From NCBI RefSeq assembly GCF_900626095.1, contig NZ_UYZZ01000006.1:146377-210376 (forward strand): 64,000 nucleotides of DNA. Direction: 5' to 3'. This DNA is from Clostridium rectalis (GTDB taxonomy: Bacteria > Bacillota > Clostridia > Clostridiales > Clostridiaceae). The notes under the pieces are model-generated. The model saw nothing but the letters and a program-made list of their open reading frames with translations, was not told the origin of the DNA and did no database searches. Below, one piece after another: positions 37,254 through 45,879 of this stretch. Every line of letters begins with the position of its first letter. Positions within the stretch are counted from its first letter, which is position 1. The translations under genes and the position numbers were made by a program.

Positions 37254-38408
37254 ATGGATAAAAAGAAACTTATGGGTTTAATAAAAAAAGGTGAGGGAAC
37301 CAAGGTTGATTTTAAACAAAAATTAGAATTAGATACAGAGAGTGGTAGAAAGGAATTAGCTAAGGATATATGTGCCATAGGTAATTCAAAAGGTGGAAGA
37401 GGATATATTATAATTGGAATAGAAGATAAAACAAAAAAGATACTAGGAATAGAAAATGATAAATATTTTGAAGAGCAAATACAACAAATAGTAAGTTCAA
37501 GATGTGAGCCACCTATACCAGTCTGTTTAGAACATTTATATTACCAAAATAAACAGTTGATTATTATTAATATATATGATGGACCTCAAAAACCATATCA
37601 ACTAAGGGAAAATGGTTCATTTTATATAAGAAGAGGATCAACTACTGATACTATGAGGAAAGAAGAAATAGTATCTTCACTACAAGAAAGCTTAAGTTTA
37701 AATTTAGAGCTTTGTCCTATTATAAATAGTTCAGTAGAATGTATTAATATGGATATAGTTAATGATTATTTTAATTTAAAAGGTTTGGAACTTAACGAAG
37801 AAAACACAGTTAATTTCATGGAAAATGCATCAATAATACACTTTGATAAAGAGTCAAATAAACATGCAGTGACTTTAGGGGGATTATTAGTTTTTTCAGA
37901 CATAAATAATATATATATTCCCCATAATATGATAAAAATTATTAACAATATAAATAAAAATTATGATAGTAGTTTTATTATTCAAGGCAATTTATTAACC
38001 ATGCTTGATGAATGTGAAATAATATTAAAGAAAGTTTTACCTAAATATTATCCTATACAGCCTATATATGAGGGAATAAGTAATGCTATTCTTTATAGAG
38101 ATTACACCTTGTATTATAAGGAAATTGAAGTTGTTTTAGGTTATAATAGTATTTTAGTTATAAGTCCAGGAATACTAGTGAATAGTAAGGAAGTGAATTC
38201 AGAAAAATATCTTAAAAGAAATATGTGGATATACGAAAAGTTAATAACTTTAGATAATAGAAAAAGATTTTCAACTTCAGGAAGAGGATTTAAAAGAATG
38301 AGGAGGTATTTTAAAAATACGGAAGATATAAAGTTTATAAATTCAATAAAAGAAGATAGCTTCAAAATTATTTATCCTGGAGTAAAATATGTAAAACAAC
38401 TTTTGTAG
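37254..38408 (+). CDS. AlbA_2 (Schlafen-type) domain protein with HATPase-like C-terminus
   Basis: 384 residues. The N-terminal third matches the AlbA_2/Schlafen domain: GEGTKVDFKQKLEL, ICAIGNSKGGRGYIIIGIED and the strand FYIRRGSTTDTM. The second half has YEGISNAILYRDYT and the following strand VLVISPGILV, resembling the HATPase_c_4 region of this family (N-A-x-x-H/Y-R-D-Y). Such proteins are often annotated as DNA-binding or ATP-binding regulators; no function is established. GAGGG precedes the ATG. It follows gerKC by 82 bases without a terminator, so it may be partly co-transcribed with it. Confidence 0.8.
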   Translation: MDKKKLMGLIKKGEGTKVDFKQKLELDTESGRKELAKDICAIGNSKGGRGYIIIGIEDKTKKILGIENDKYFEEQIQQIVSSRCEPPIPVCLEHLYYQNKQLIIINIYDGPQKPYQLRENGSFYIRRGSTTDTMRKEEIVSSLQESLSLNLELCPIINSSVECINMDIVNDYFNLKGLELNEENTVNFMENASIIHFDKESNKHAVTLGGLLVFSDINNIYIPHNMIKIINNINKNYDSSFIIQGNLLTMLDECEIILKKVLPKYYPIQPIYEGISNAILYRDYTLYYKEIEVVLGYNSILVISPGILVNSKEVNSEKYLKRNMWIYEKLITLDNRKRFSTSGRGFKRMRRYFKNTEDIKFINSIKEDSFKIIYPGVKYVKQLL

Positions 38409-38532
38409 ATTATTGTTTTAAAATAATAGAAAATAGTTTACAATTACTGCCTCTTTCATATTGCAAAAAAATTCAGAATATTATATAATTTAAGTAATAG
38501 GCAAATATGAAAAAAATGTTAGGGGTGGTAAC

Positions 38533-38952
38533 ATGATTCAAGTATTTTGCGACCAAAGAGGATCAGGAAAGACCAAAGCATTAATAGAAATGGCTAATGA
38601 TAAAGTTGACACTAGTAAAGGGCACATAGTTTATATTGACGATGATAAAAGAATAATGTTTGAGTTACACAGGGAAATTAGATTTATTTCCACTTGTGAT
38701 TATACCCTTAGAAGTTATGAGGGATTTCATGGATTTTTGTGCGGTATTCTAGCATCAGATTATGATATTGATACCATTTTTATAGATGGTTTATTTAATG
38801 TTGTAAATTTAGATATGCAGAATGCGGCACATTTGTTTTATGGTTTAGAAAGACTTAATGAGGAATACAATGTAGATTTTTATATAAGTGTGAATGAAGA
38901 GGAAGAAATACCAGAATGTATGAAGAAATACATGGATTTAGTTTGTGTTTGA
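38533..38952 (+). CDS. Small P-loop NTPase-like protein, function unknown
   Basis: 139 residues. Walker A is DQRGSGKTK (7-15), and a Walker B-like strand DTIFIDGL lies near residues 79-86. The rest is acidic with no membrane segment. Similar short clostridial proteins have been annotated as PilT-like, but no secretion ATPase motifs are visible, so I do not use that name. AGGGGTGG precedes the ATG. Single gene with its own terminator (39003-39034). Confidence 0.72.
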   Translation: MIQVFCDQRGSGKTKALIEMANDKVDTSKGHIVYIDDDKRIMFELHREIRFISTCDYTLRSYEGFHGFLCGILASDYDIDTIFIDGLFNVVNLDMQNAAHLFYGLERLNEEYNVDFYISVNEEEEIPECMKKYMDLVCV

Positions 38953-39002
38953 TGAAATAGTTTGTTAGATTAGAAAATAATTAATTATTTATATAGATGA
39001 TT

Positions 39003-39034
39003 AAGGCTGTATAAAATTTTTATACAGCCTTTTG
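39003..39034 (+). terminator. Terminator after the small P-loop gene
   Basis: Stem AAGGCTGTATA (39003-39013) / TATACAGCCTT (39021-39031) followed by a short T-run. Confidence 0.7.
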
Positions 39035-39191
39035 GTATGGTATTTTATAATGGTGTTAAGTATATAATGTTGCTAAAAAAATAGTTTATTTATATACTAT
39101 AAACAGTAAATAGATATTTCACTTTAAATGTTGAAATAAATCAGCTAAATTTAATATTTATATAATTTTTTATTTTATGGAGGTATTCTTA

Positions 39192-40412
39192 ATGAGCAAT
39201 GTATTTGATATATTAAAGGAAAGAGGTTATATAAAACAGTTAACTCATGAAGATGAGATAAAAAAAATATTAGAAGATGAGAAGATTACATTTTACATAG
39301 GATTTGACCCTACTGCAGATAGTTTGCATATAGGTCATTTCTTACCTCTTATGATGATGGCTCATATGCAAAGAGCAGGACATAGACCTATAGCCTTAGT
39401 TGGTGGGGGAACTGTTATGGTTGGTGACCCAAGTGGTAAAACAGATATGAGAAAGATGTTATCAAAAGAAATAATTGAAAGTAATGTAGCTAGTATAAAA
39501 GGACAGCTTTCTAAATTTATAGATTTTGATAAGGAAAAGGCTATACTTGTTAATAATGCGGAGTGGCTATCAAAACTTAATTATATTGAATTTTTAAGAG
39601 ACATAGGGGTACATTTTTCGGTTAATAGAATGCTTACGGCAGAATGTTTTAAGCAGAGATTAGAAAAGGGTTTATCCTTTTTGGAATTTAATTACATGTT
39701 AATGCAGGGATATGATTTTTTAGAACTTAATAGAAGATATGGTTGTGTAATGGAACTTGGTGGAGATGATCAGTGGTCTAATATGTTAGCTGGGGCTGAT
39801 CTTATTAGAAGAAAAGAAAGTAAACCTGCCTTCGCTATGACATGTACATTACTTACTAATAGTGAAGGTAAAAAGATGGGTAAAACTGAAAAAGGAGCAT
39901 TATGGTTAGATAAAAACAAAACTACACCTTATGAATTCTATCAGTATTGGAGAAATGTATATGATGCTGATGTAGAGAAATGCTTAGCACTTTTAACTTT
40001 TTTACCTATGGATGAGGTGAAAAGGTTAGGTTCTCTTGAAGGGGCAGAAATAAATGAAGCTAAAAAGGTTTTAGCTTATGAGGTAACAAAACTTATACAT
40101 GGAGAAGAAGAGGCTAAAAAAGCTAAGGAAGCCTCAGAAACATTATTTAGTGGTGGATGTAATATGGATAATGTTCCAACTTGTACAATTAGTAAAGATA
40201 AAATTAATTTACCTGTTTTAGATTTATTAGTAGAAGCTAAAGTTATTCCTTCAAAAGGAGAAGGAAGAAGATTAATCCAGCAAGGTGGATTGAATATAAA
40301 TGATAATAAAGTAACTGATGTAAAATTAATAGTTACTGAAGAATTTTTTGAACATGGTAGTATGTTAGTAAGAAGAGGTAAGAAGAATTATAATAGAATA
40401 GTAATTGAATAA
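39192..40412 (+). CDS. tyrS: Tyrosyl-tRNA synthetase
   Basis: 406 residues from ATG 39192, which follows GGAGG (39179-39183) by 8 bases; the upstream in-frame ATG at 39177 overlaps this site. Class I motifs: [17 protein letters not shown] (HIGH), the Tyr-site [13 protein letters not shown] and [12 protein letters not shown], and the KMSKS equivalent [14 protein letters not shown]. The C-terminal 80 residues are the S4-like tRNA-binding domain ([18 protein letters not shown]). It charges tRNA-Tyr. Unlike trpS, no T-box is visible in the 150 bases upstream. Convergent with rimI. Confidence 0.95.
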   Translation: MSNVFDILKERGYIKQLTHEDEIKKILEDEKITFYIGFDPTADSLHIGHFLPLMMMAHMQRAGHRPIALVGGGTVMVGDPSGKTDMRKMLSKEIIESNVASIKGQLSKFIDFDKEKAILVNNAEWLSKLNYIEFLRDIGVHFSVNRMLTAECFKQRLEKGLSFLEFNYMLMQGYDFLELNRRYGCVMELGGDDQWSNMLAGADLIRRKESKPAFAMTCTLLTNSEGKKMGKTEKGALWLDKNKTTPYEFYQYWRNVYDADVEKCLALLTFLPMDEVKRLGSLEGAEINEAKKVLAYEVTKLIHGEEEAKKAKEASETLFSGGCNMDNVPTCTISKDKINLPVLDLLVEAKVIPSKGEGRRLIQQGGLNINDNKVTDVKLIVTEEFFEHGSMLVRRGKKNYNRIVIE

Positions 40413-40415
40413 AAT

Positions 40416-40462
40416 AAAAGATAAATTTTCTCCTAATAAAGGGGAAAATTTATCTTTTTATA
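40416..40462. terminator. Bidirectional terminator between tyrS and rimI
   Basis: An 18-base stem with one G-U pair (arms 40416-40433 and 40441-40458; core AAAAGATAAATTTTC) between convergent genes; it overlaps the rimI stop codon. Confidence 0.85.
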
Positions 40463-40907
40463 TATTATGATTCCACATAATAAGTGCATCTTCATAATTG
40501 TCTGAATAGTAATTTTTCCTTATTCCTTCTTCTATAAAATTAAACTTTTTATATAATTTTTGGGCATATATATTAGATGATCTAACTTCCAGAGTCATAT
40601 GTTTTACATCATTATTTTTACACAAATTAATTAAAGAATCTAAAAGGGCAGAGCCAACTTTAAGATTTCTATATTCAGGATGTACAGCTATATTAGTAAT
40701 ATGGGCTTCATCTAATATTATCCAGGTTCCGATATATCCTATAACAAGATTATTTTTAAAAGCTACTAAATACTTAGCCTTAGGGTTATGAATTATTTCA
40801 TTGTTTATAGATTCTTTACTCCAGGAAGTAGGAAAGCTTAAACAACTTATTTTAAATATATCATTTATATGTTTTGAGGAGGCTTTTAGTATTAATAGAT
40901 CATTCAT
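40458..40907 (-). CDS. rimI: Ribosomal protein bS18 alanine N-acetyltransferase
   Basis: 149 residues, GNAT fold. The acetyl-CoA loop is VHPEYRNLKVGSALL (R/Q-x-x-x-G-x-A type), preceded by the strand AHITNIAV; the C-terminal NFIEEGIRKNYYSDNYEDALIMW is typical of RimI (R-x-x-Y-Y-x-x-x-x-E-D-A). It overlaps tsaB by 8 bases, and tsaB overlaps tsaE, forming the classic tsaE-tsaB-rimI operon. RimI acetylates the N-terminus of ribosomal protein bS18 in known cases. Confidence 0.92.
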   Translation of the reverse strand: MNDLLILKASSKHINDIFKISCLSFPTSWSKESINNEIIHNPKAKYLVAFKNNLVIGYIGTWIILDEAHITNIAVHPEYRNLKVGSALLDSLINLCKNNDVKHMTLEVRSSNIYAQKLYKKFNFIEEGIRKNYYSDNYEDALIMWNHNI

Positions 40908-41613
40908 ATATACTTACTCCATGTTTTTTTTCATATTCTCTTTCTGCTTGAGATTTTCTAATATATATAGGTGAAAAGGAAAAGATGTCATCTTGTATTC
41001 CGTTACGAAGTAGATTTAATCCTATTTCGCCTAAAGCAGAGGCTTTAACTAAATTTAGATGGGTAGGGGCGAAATTTGCATTTGGTATAGATTCTTTTAA
41101 TATATCTTTAAATTTAAAAAGAGCATCTCCTATAAAGCATACTGGAGCGTTTTTATTTATAATTATTTGGATAAGTTCTTCAATAGAGATAACAGCATAA
41201 TCACCTATTTTTTCTAAATTTCCATTAGAAAATTTATATAAACAAGTATAAACATTACCTCTTAGAGCATCTAAAATAGGACATATTAATCCACTAGTAT
41301 AAGCCATATTATACGCTAGTGCATCTAAGGATGAAACAGAAACAAAGGGTTTTTTACAACCTTGACTTAAGCCTTTTATAGTAGCGGCTCCTATTCTAAG
41401 TCCAGTGAAAGATCCTGGTCCCTTAGATACAATATAACCATCAATATCATTAATTTTTAAATTTAAATTCTTAAGAAGAGAATCTATTATATTCATAAGA
41501 ATAACTGAATGTTGTTTTTTATAATTAAAAGTTATTTCGCCTAATAATTTATTACCATCTAAAATGGCACAACTGGCGGATTCGGTAGCTGAATCCAAGC
41601 TTAAAATTTTCAT
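40900..41613 (-). CDS. tsaB: tRNA threonylcarbamoyladenosine biosynthesis protein TsaB
   Basis: 237 residues of the ASKHA fold. The N-terminal ILSLDSATESASCAIL and the segment VSKGPGSFTGLRIGAATIKG are diagnostic. TsaB is the non-catalytic partner of TsaD (gene at 51547 here) and of TsaE in transferring threonylcarbamoyl to A37 of ANN-reading tRNAs. Middle gene of tsaE-tsaB-rimI with overlaps of 4 bases (tsaE) and 8 bases (rimI), so translation is coupled. Confidence 0.95.
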   Translation of the reverse strand: MKILSLDSATESASCAILDGNKLLGEITFNYKKQHSVILMNIIDSLLKNLNLKINDIDGYIVSKGPGSFTGLRIGAATIKGLSQGCKKPFVSVSSLDALAYNMAYTSGLICPILDALRGNVYTCLYKFSNGNLEKIGDYAVISIEELIQIIINKNAPVCFIGDALFKFKDILKESIPNANFAPTHLNLVKASALGEIGLNLLRNGIQDDIFSFSPIYIRKSQAEREYEKKHGVSIYE

Positions 41614-42062
41614 AGTTTAATCTCCTTTATGTATTCATATCTTTTTCCAGAAAAATTTATAGTTATTTTTCGTGAGTCTGAATTGTCTATTTTTTCTATG
41701 TGAATTTTTATATGTTCCTCTGGAATTAATTCATCAATATAGTTTGCCCATTCTATTACACTAACTCCCTGGCTAAAAATATATTCGTCAAAACCTATGG
41801 CAGCTATTTCATCAGGATCACTTACTCTATATACATCAAAATGATAAAATTTTAAGCGCCCCATGTATTCATTAACAATATTAAAGGTTGGGCTGGTTAT
41901 ATGATCATTAATGTTTAATCCTTTAGCTATACCTTTAGTTAGATGAGTTTTACCTGTACCTAAATCTCCTACTAAGCAAATTATGTCTCCCGGGTTTGAC
42001 AATTGTCCAATTTGTTTACCTATACATATAGTTTCATCTACATTATTAACTAAAAACTCCAT
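41610..42062 (-). CDS. tsaE: tRNA threonylcarbamoyladenosine biosynthesis ATPase TsaE
   Basis: 150 residues. Walker A is GDLGTGKTHLTKG, followed by TSPTFNIVNEY (switch I-like Thr/Ser), FYHFDVYR, and VIEWANYIDELIPEEH, all conserved in TsaE. It is an ATPase that drives turnover of the TsaB-TsaD complex. First gene of the operon; its stop overlaps the tsaB start by 4 bases. Confidence 0.95.
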   Translation of the reverse strand: MEFLVNNVDETICIGKQIGQLSNPGDIICLVGDLGTGKTHLTKGIAKGLNINDHITSPTFNIVNEYMGRLKFYHFDVYRVSDPDEIAAIGFDEYIFSQGVSVIEWANYIDELIPEEHIKIHIEKIDNSDSRKITINFSGKRYEYIKEIKL

Positions 42063-42119
42063 TTAGTAAACCTACTTTCTAATTAAATATTTCTATAAAC
42101 ATATTTTATACAAAAAAAC

Positions 42120-42158
42120 AAAAAAAGCAAAGGTAGCTATAAATACCTTGACTTTTTA
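42120..42158 (-). terminator. Terminator after the HD-GYP gene
   Basis: On the minus strand AAGTCAAGGTA / TACCTTTGCTT followed by a long T-run (plus-strand arms about 42144-42155 and 42125-42135). It overlaps the stop of the HD-GYP gene and separates it from tsaE. Confidence 0.7.
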
Positions 42159-43394
42159 ATTGGATTTTATGGCTTTTTCTAAATAATTAACGCATTTGCC
42201 ACAAATAAGATTTTTGTTAACCATATCTCTCAATATGGAAAATGCCTCCTGTTTATTTAAACCATCTCTATAGGGACGATCTTCCGTTAATGCTTGATAT
42301 ATATCACAAACTGCCATGATTCTACATTCTTCGGATAAATCACTTCCCTGTAATCCATGGGGATAACCTGTACCATTTAACTTCTCATGATGATTAGATG
42401 CCCAATTACTTATATCATTAATATCGCCAATTCTATCTAGTATTATTTTTGTGTAGTATACATGGGATTTAATTAATGAATACTCTTCCTCTGATAAAGA
42501 ACCATTTTTATCTAAAATATTTGAAGGAATAGCTAGCTTACCTATATCATGCAATAAACCTGATATCCTCATTTTTTTGCATTTTTCCTCATTATAATTT
42601 ATAAATTTAGATACTCTATAAGCAAGTTGAGAAATATTTTTTGAATGCATTGCAGTAAACCTACTTTTTGTATCTATTATTTTTGCAAAAATATTTGATA
42701 TTTCCTCAAACTCATTAAGATTTAGAAAAATATTTAGTTTAGGAGAAATACTATCTAATATCAAATCCATAAGATTGATATTTTCTATATTAAACCAAAA
42801 ACTATCTTTTTTTGAACAATTTAAAAATACCTGTACTAAATCATTGGAGAAAATAATATGAGTATGGTCTTTTACCCAATTTATTATTTTAGACTTTTGT
42901 TTATAGCATGGAATATTTTCGTTGTAGAGTAGTTCTACTATATCTGATAATCGTATTATTTGGCTTTCTATTGGAATATCATCAAAAGATTTTTCATTTG
43001 GTCCACTACCGTTAATATTTTCATGATGATTTAATATAATTTTTGATATATTTGAAAAGTATGGTAAGTCCTTAGTTATTTCAAATCCAAGTCTACAATG
43101 TTCTGAGATAAATTTGCTTGATGAATGACTTAAAGTTAAGAAATTAGCGGCCCCTATATCATGCAATAAAGAAGAAATATATAAAGATTTTTTTATTTCT
43201 GTGCTAAGTTTCATATAGTTTGCTAATTCTAGAGATATATATGCAGTTCTTTCTGAATGATGCATAAATTTATGCTTAGAATAATTTATATTAGTTATAT
43301 TTTCTACTATGTTTTTTCCTTCCATAGAACTCATCTCAGCTAAATCTAAAGCAATTGACATAGCACGTATGATTTTATCCATACTAATTTCCAT
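42156..43394 (-). CDS. Tandem HD-GYP domain protein (putative cyclic-di-GMP phosphodiesterase)
   Basis: 412 residues with two HD domains. The first has HHSERT, LLHDIGA, SEHCRLG, LNHHENINGSG and a late Asp (RLSDIVE), but the GYP motif is replaced by GPN. The second has AMHSKN, LLHDIGKLAIP, KSHVYYTK, SNHHEKLNGTGYP and VCDIYQALTEDRPYR, a complete HD-GYP signature. HD-GYP enzymes hydrolyse c-di-GMP or related nucleotides at a di- or tri-iron site. No sensor, receiver or membrane domain is visible, so the protein is cytosolic with unknown input. It lies upstream of tsaE on the same strand but with a terminator between. Confidence 0.88.
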   Translation of the reverse strand: MEISMDKIIRAMSIALDLAEMSSMEGKNIVENITNINYSKHKFMHHSERTAYISLELANYMKLSTEIKKSLYISSLLHDIGAANFLTLSHSSSKFISEHCRLGFEITKDLPYFSNISKIILNHHENINGSGPNEKSFDDIPIESQIIRLSDIVELLYNENIPCYKQKSKIINWVKDHTHIIFSNDLVQVFLNCSKKDSFWFNIENINLMDLILDSISPKLNIFLNLNEFEEISNIFAKIIDTKSRFTAMHSKNISQLAYRVSKFINYNEEKCKKMRISGLLHDIGKLAIPSNILDKNGSLSEEEYSLIKSHVYYTKIILDRIGDINDISNWASNHHEKLNGTGYPHGLQGSDLSEECRIMAVCDIYQALTEDRPYRDGLNKQEAFSILRDMVNKNLICGKCVNYLEKAIKSN

Positions 43395-43528
43395 TATTAT
43401 ACCTCATTTCTTAAAAATTAGTAATTATATTTTATCATATATGGTAATATTAATAAATAATTGTTTGCATTACTAAACTACATTATATAAAATAATATTA
43501 AATGTATTTGATTTAAGAGGTGAAGTAT

Positions 43529-44440
43529 TTGAAAAACAAAATATGTATATTAGCACTATGTTTTATAATGTTATTTACTGGGTGTGGAAATAAGCATAGT
43601 AGTGATATAGAAAATAAGATAGATATAAATGTAAAAAAGAATGATAATATAAATATAAATATTTTAACTACAGATAAGTTACTATATTTTATGACTAAAG
43701 ATATAGTTAAAGAAAAGCATTTTGTGGAGTATATGTTTAAAAACAGACAAGATGAAATTAATTTTACATATTCAAAGGACAGCTTAAATAATGTAGCAAA
43801 ACAAGACTTGTTTTTTTATAATGGTGCAGGATTAGAACCCTGGGCTAATGAATTTTTAGATAAATTAAATAAGAGCAGAGTTGGCGTAATTAATGTATCT
43901 AGGGGAATAAATTTATTAGGTTATACTAAACAAGTTAAATATAAAGACTCCATTTTAAAAGATAATCCTTATTATTGGCTTAATATTGATAATTATAAAA
44001 TAGCATTACTAAATATCAAAAATTCACTTCAAGATAAGGATCCTAAAAATGGGAATTATTATGAAGAAAATTTTTCAAATCAGTTAAAACAAATTCAAAA
44101 GTATGAAAAGGAAATAAGAGAAATTTCAACAAAGTTAAAGGATTATGCTATACTTTATAATGAAGATGAATTAGATTATTTTATTAAGTATTCAAACTTT
44201 AATGCGTTAAGAGCTGAAGAAGAGGAAAAGAATAATTTTAAGGATATAGAAGCTCAGTTAAAAGAAAAGAAAGTTATATTTCTATATAACGATAAGAAAC
44301 AGTTGGAAGAAAATAAGGAGACAATAAAAAAATATAATATAAAATATACGAATTTATTATTATATAAAGAAAATGAAAACTATATTAAGTTATTGGAGTA
44401 TAATATCCATAATTTAAATGCATTAATAGAAAAATTATAA
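43529..44440 (+). CDS. ZnuA-like lipoprotein lacking the metal ligands
   Basis: 303 residues using TTG 43529 (AGAGGTGA at good spacing); GTG 43520 lies inside that site. A signal peptide ends at the lipobox LFTGC. The fold matches ABC metal-binding proteins (ZnuA/MntC group): KQDLFFYNGAGLEPWANEFL, VGVINVSRGINLLG, NIKNSLQDKDPKNGNYYEEN. The usual ligands are missing: the HxFEP site reads INFTYS, DPHVWLDP reads NPYYWLNI, and the third-histidine region has none. No znuB/znuC genes are nearby. It probably no longer feeds a metal importer. Followed after 11 bases by the bactofilin-like gene. Confidence 0.8.
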   Translation: MKNKICILALCFIMLFTGCGNKHSSDIENKIDINVKKNDNININILTTDKLLYFMTKDIVKEKHFVEYMFKNRQDEINFTYSKDSLNNVAKQDLFFYNGAGLEPWANEFLDKLNKSRVGVINVSRGINLLGYTKQVKYKDSILKDNPYYWLNIDNYKIALLNIKNSLQDKDPKNGNYYEENFSNQLKQIQKYEKEIREISTKLKDYAILYNEDELDYFIKYSNFNALRAEEEEKNNFKDIEAQLKEKKVIFLYNDKKQLEENKETIKKYNIKYTNLLLYKENENYIKLLEYNIHNLNALIEKL

Positions 44441-44451
44441 GGAGTGTGTAT

Positions 44452-45318
44452 ATGAAAAATAAAATATTTATAGTGATATTAGCAATATTTTTAGTCATTA
44501 TTCCTTATTCTAAAGCAGAGGCTAAAATGTTACCTAAAGTTTTGGGTAGCATAATAAGGTTTAATGAAAATATTTATATACAACTTGATGAGGTGGAGGA
44601 CTCCAGTGTTATATGTTTTGGAGCTGATGTATATGTAAATGGCAAAGTAGAAGGAAATGTGCTTGTAGTAGGTGGAAATGCATATATAAATGGTAAAGTA
44701 AATAAAAATGTAACTGTAATTGGAGGAAATATAAATATAGCCCCTAATGGAAAAGTAGAAGGAAGAACTAAAGAAATTATAAAAGACATAAACATACCTT
44801 TTAAAGGGAAGTTTAATAGTATATTAGGCAATAATAAAGCAAATCATAATTACAAAATAATAAGTTCTTTTATTTTTTTAACTATATTTTCTATTATTGC
44901 ATATAACATAACACCTGGTTATGTGTCTGTAATTAAATATTCTATAAAAAATAATATTGGAAAAGGTTTATTATACGGATATATAACTTTTTTAGCTGGA
45001 ATACTTTTAGGTATGCTTTTACTGATTTCAATTGTGGGAATTTTTGCTGTTCCTATATTAATTATATTTTATTATATTATTTTTATTTTAGGATTTTCTG
45101 CTTTAGCTATAAACGTAGGAGAATTTGTTAGAAGTAGCTTTAATAGAGGAGTTATATCTGTAAATAAAGATATATTAATAGGAGTTCTAACTATAGAGAT
45201 TTTAAGGAGTGTAGTTGTTTTTCATATTGGAAGTCTAGTTTGGAATTTATTTATTGTCCCACTATGTATTGGTATAGCTGTGCTGAGTAAATTTTTTAAA
45301 AATAGAGTTATTTATTAG
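44452..45318 (+). CDS. Bactofilin-like (polymer-forming) membrane protein
   Basis: 288 residues from ATG 44452 (GGAG 7 bases before). A signal peptide or N-terminal anchor (1-25) is followed by a short right-handed beta-helix repeat region (about 50-105; VYVNGKVEGNVLVVGG, AYINGKVNKNVTVIGG, INIAPNGKVEG) as in polymer-forming cytoskeletal proteins. The C-terminal half has four to five membrane helices (about 135-285). Proteins of this build are usually unnamed envelope proteins. It sits 11 bases after the ZnuA-like lipoprotein and 9 bases before the zinc-ribbon gene, a probable three-gene operon. Confidence 0.8.
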   Translation: MKNKIFIVILAIFLVIIPYSKAEAKMLPKVLGSIIRFNENIYIQLDEVEDSSVICFGADVYVNGKVEGNVLVVGGNAYINGKVNKNVTVIGGNINIAPNGKVEGRTKEIIKDINIPFKGKFNSILGNNKANHNYKIISSFIFLTIFSIIAYNITPGYVSVIKYSIKNNIGKGLLYGYITFLAGILLGMLLLISIVGIFAVPILIIFYYIIFILGFSALAINVGEFVRSSFNRGVISVNKDILIGVLTIEILRSVVVFHIGSLVWNLFIVPLCIGIAVLSKFFKNRVIY

Positions 45319-45327
45319 GGAGGATAT

Positions 45328-45699
45328 ATGTTTTTTATTGGTATATTAGGGATAGAAGATAGGAGAAAAACTGTTAAGGTTATACAAAATAGTGTTTGTA
45401 AAGCATGTAATAGGTTATCGTCTTATGAATTAATAAAAGAAAACACTGTTTTTCATTTGTTTTTTATCCCCATATTTAAATGGAATAAGAGATATTATTT
45501 GGTTTCAAGATGTTGTAATTCTATATTTCAGATTCCTATAGAAATAGGAGAGGAGATAGAAAATAGCAAAAGACAAACTATACAGGATGATGATTTGGAA
45601 GATGTGCATATAAATTCTAGTGAAGTTTGTATAAATTGCGGACTAAATATAGAAAAGTCTTTTCAATATTGTCCAAGATGCGGGAGTAGATTAAAATAG
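45328..45699 (+). CDS. Zinc-ribbon domain protein
   Basis: 123 residues. Two cysteine clusters: CKACNRLSSYELIKEN near residues 29-44 and the C-terminal CINCGLNIEKSFQYCPRCG (about 100-118). The middle FFIPIFKWNKRYYLVSRCC resembles the 'zinc-ribbon 15'-type proteins where a hydrophobic stretch lies beside the ribbon. Function unknown. GGGAGG precedes the ATG; third gene of the envelope cluster, ending just before the tRNA-Trp promoter. Confidence 0.8.
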   Translation: MFFIGILGIEDRRKTVKVIQNSVCKACNRLSSYELIKENTVFHLFFIPIFKWNKRYYLVSRCCNSIFQIPIEIGEEIENSKRQTIQDDDLEDVHINSSEVCINCGLNIEKSFQYCPRCGSRLK

Positions 45700-45708
45700 A
45701 AAAACTAG

Positions 45709-45737
45709 TTGACGATATATATATCCTATGCTATAAT
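45709..45737 (+). promoter_or_regulatory. Strong SigA-type promoter of tRNA-Trp
   Basis: TTGACG at 45709-45714 and TATAAT at 45732-45737 with a 17-base spacer; the tRNA begins 14 bases after the -10 box. Confidence 0.85.
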
Positions 45738-45750
45738 AACTCTTGTCCGA

Positions 45751-45826
45751 AGGGGTATGGCTCAATTGGTAGAGTAGTGGTCTCCAAAACCATTGGTTGT
45801 GGGTTCGAGTCCTACTGCCCCTGCCA
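45751..45826 (+). tRNA. tRNA-Trp (anticodon CCA)
   Basis: The cloverleaf folds well: acceptor AGGGGTA / TGCCCCT, D-stem GCTC / GAGT, anticodon arm GTGGT-CTCCAAA-ACCAT with anticodon CCA, and T-arm GTGGG-TTCGAGT-CCTAC. The discriminator base is G (45823) and CCA is encoded. It is a single-gene transcript with its own promoter and terminator. It is the substrate of trpS (29204) and the ligand expected for the trpS T-box. Confidence 0.97.
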
Positions 45827-45862
45827 AAGTCTGTAATCAGTTGATTACAGACTTTTATTTTT
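45826..45862 (+). terminator. Terminator after tRNA-Trp
   Basis: A 14-base perfect stem AAAGTCTGTAATCA / TGATTACAGACTTT (45826-45839, 45842-45855) with a T-run. Confidence 0.88.
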
Positions 45863-45879
45863 TTGAAATAGGAGGAATT

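Noticed and set aside
39032..39191. T-box before tyrS
   Set aside because: Many clostridial tyrS genes have one, but no AGGGTGGNACCGCG-like sequence or terminator is present in this gap.
43529..44440. Functional zinc or manganese importer
   Set aside because: Ligand residues are missing and no permease or ATPase genes are adjacent.
45793..45879. Upstream extension of the ElaA-like gene
   Set aside because: The extension would translate the 3' half of tRNA-Trp and its terminator; ATG 45880 has a good ribosome binding site.
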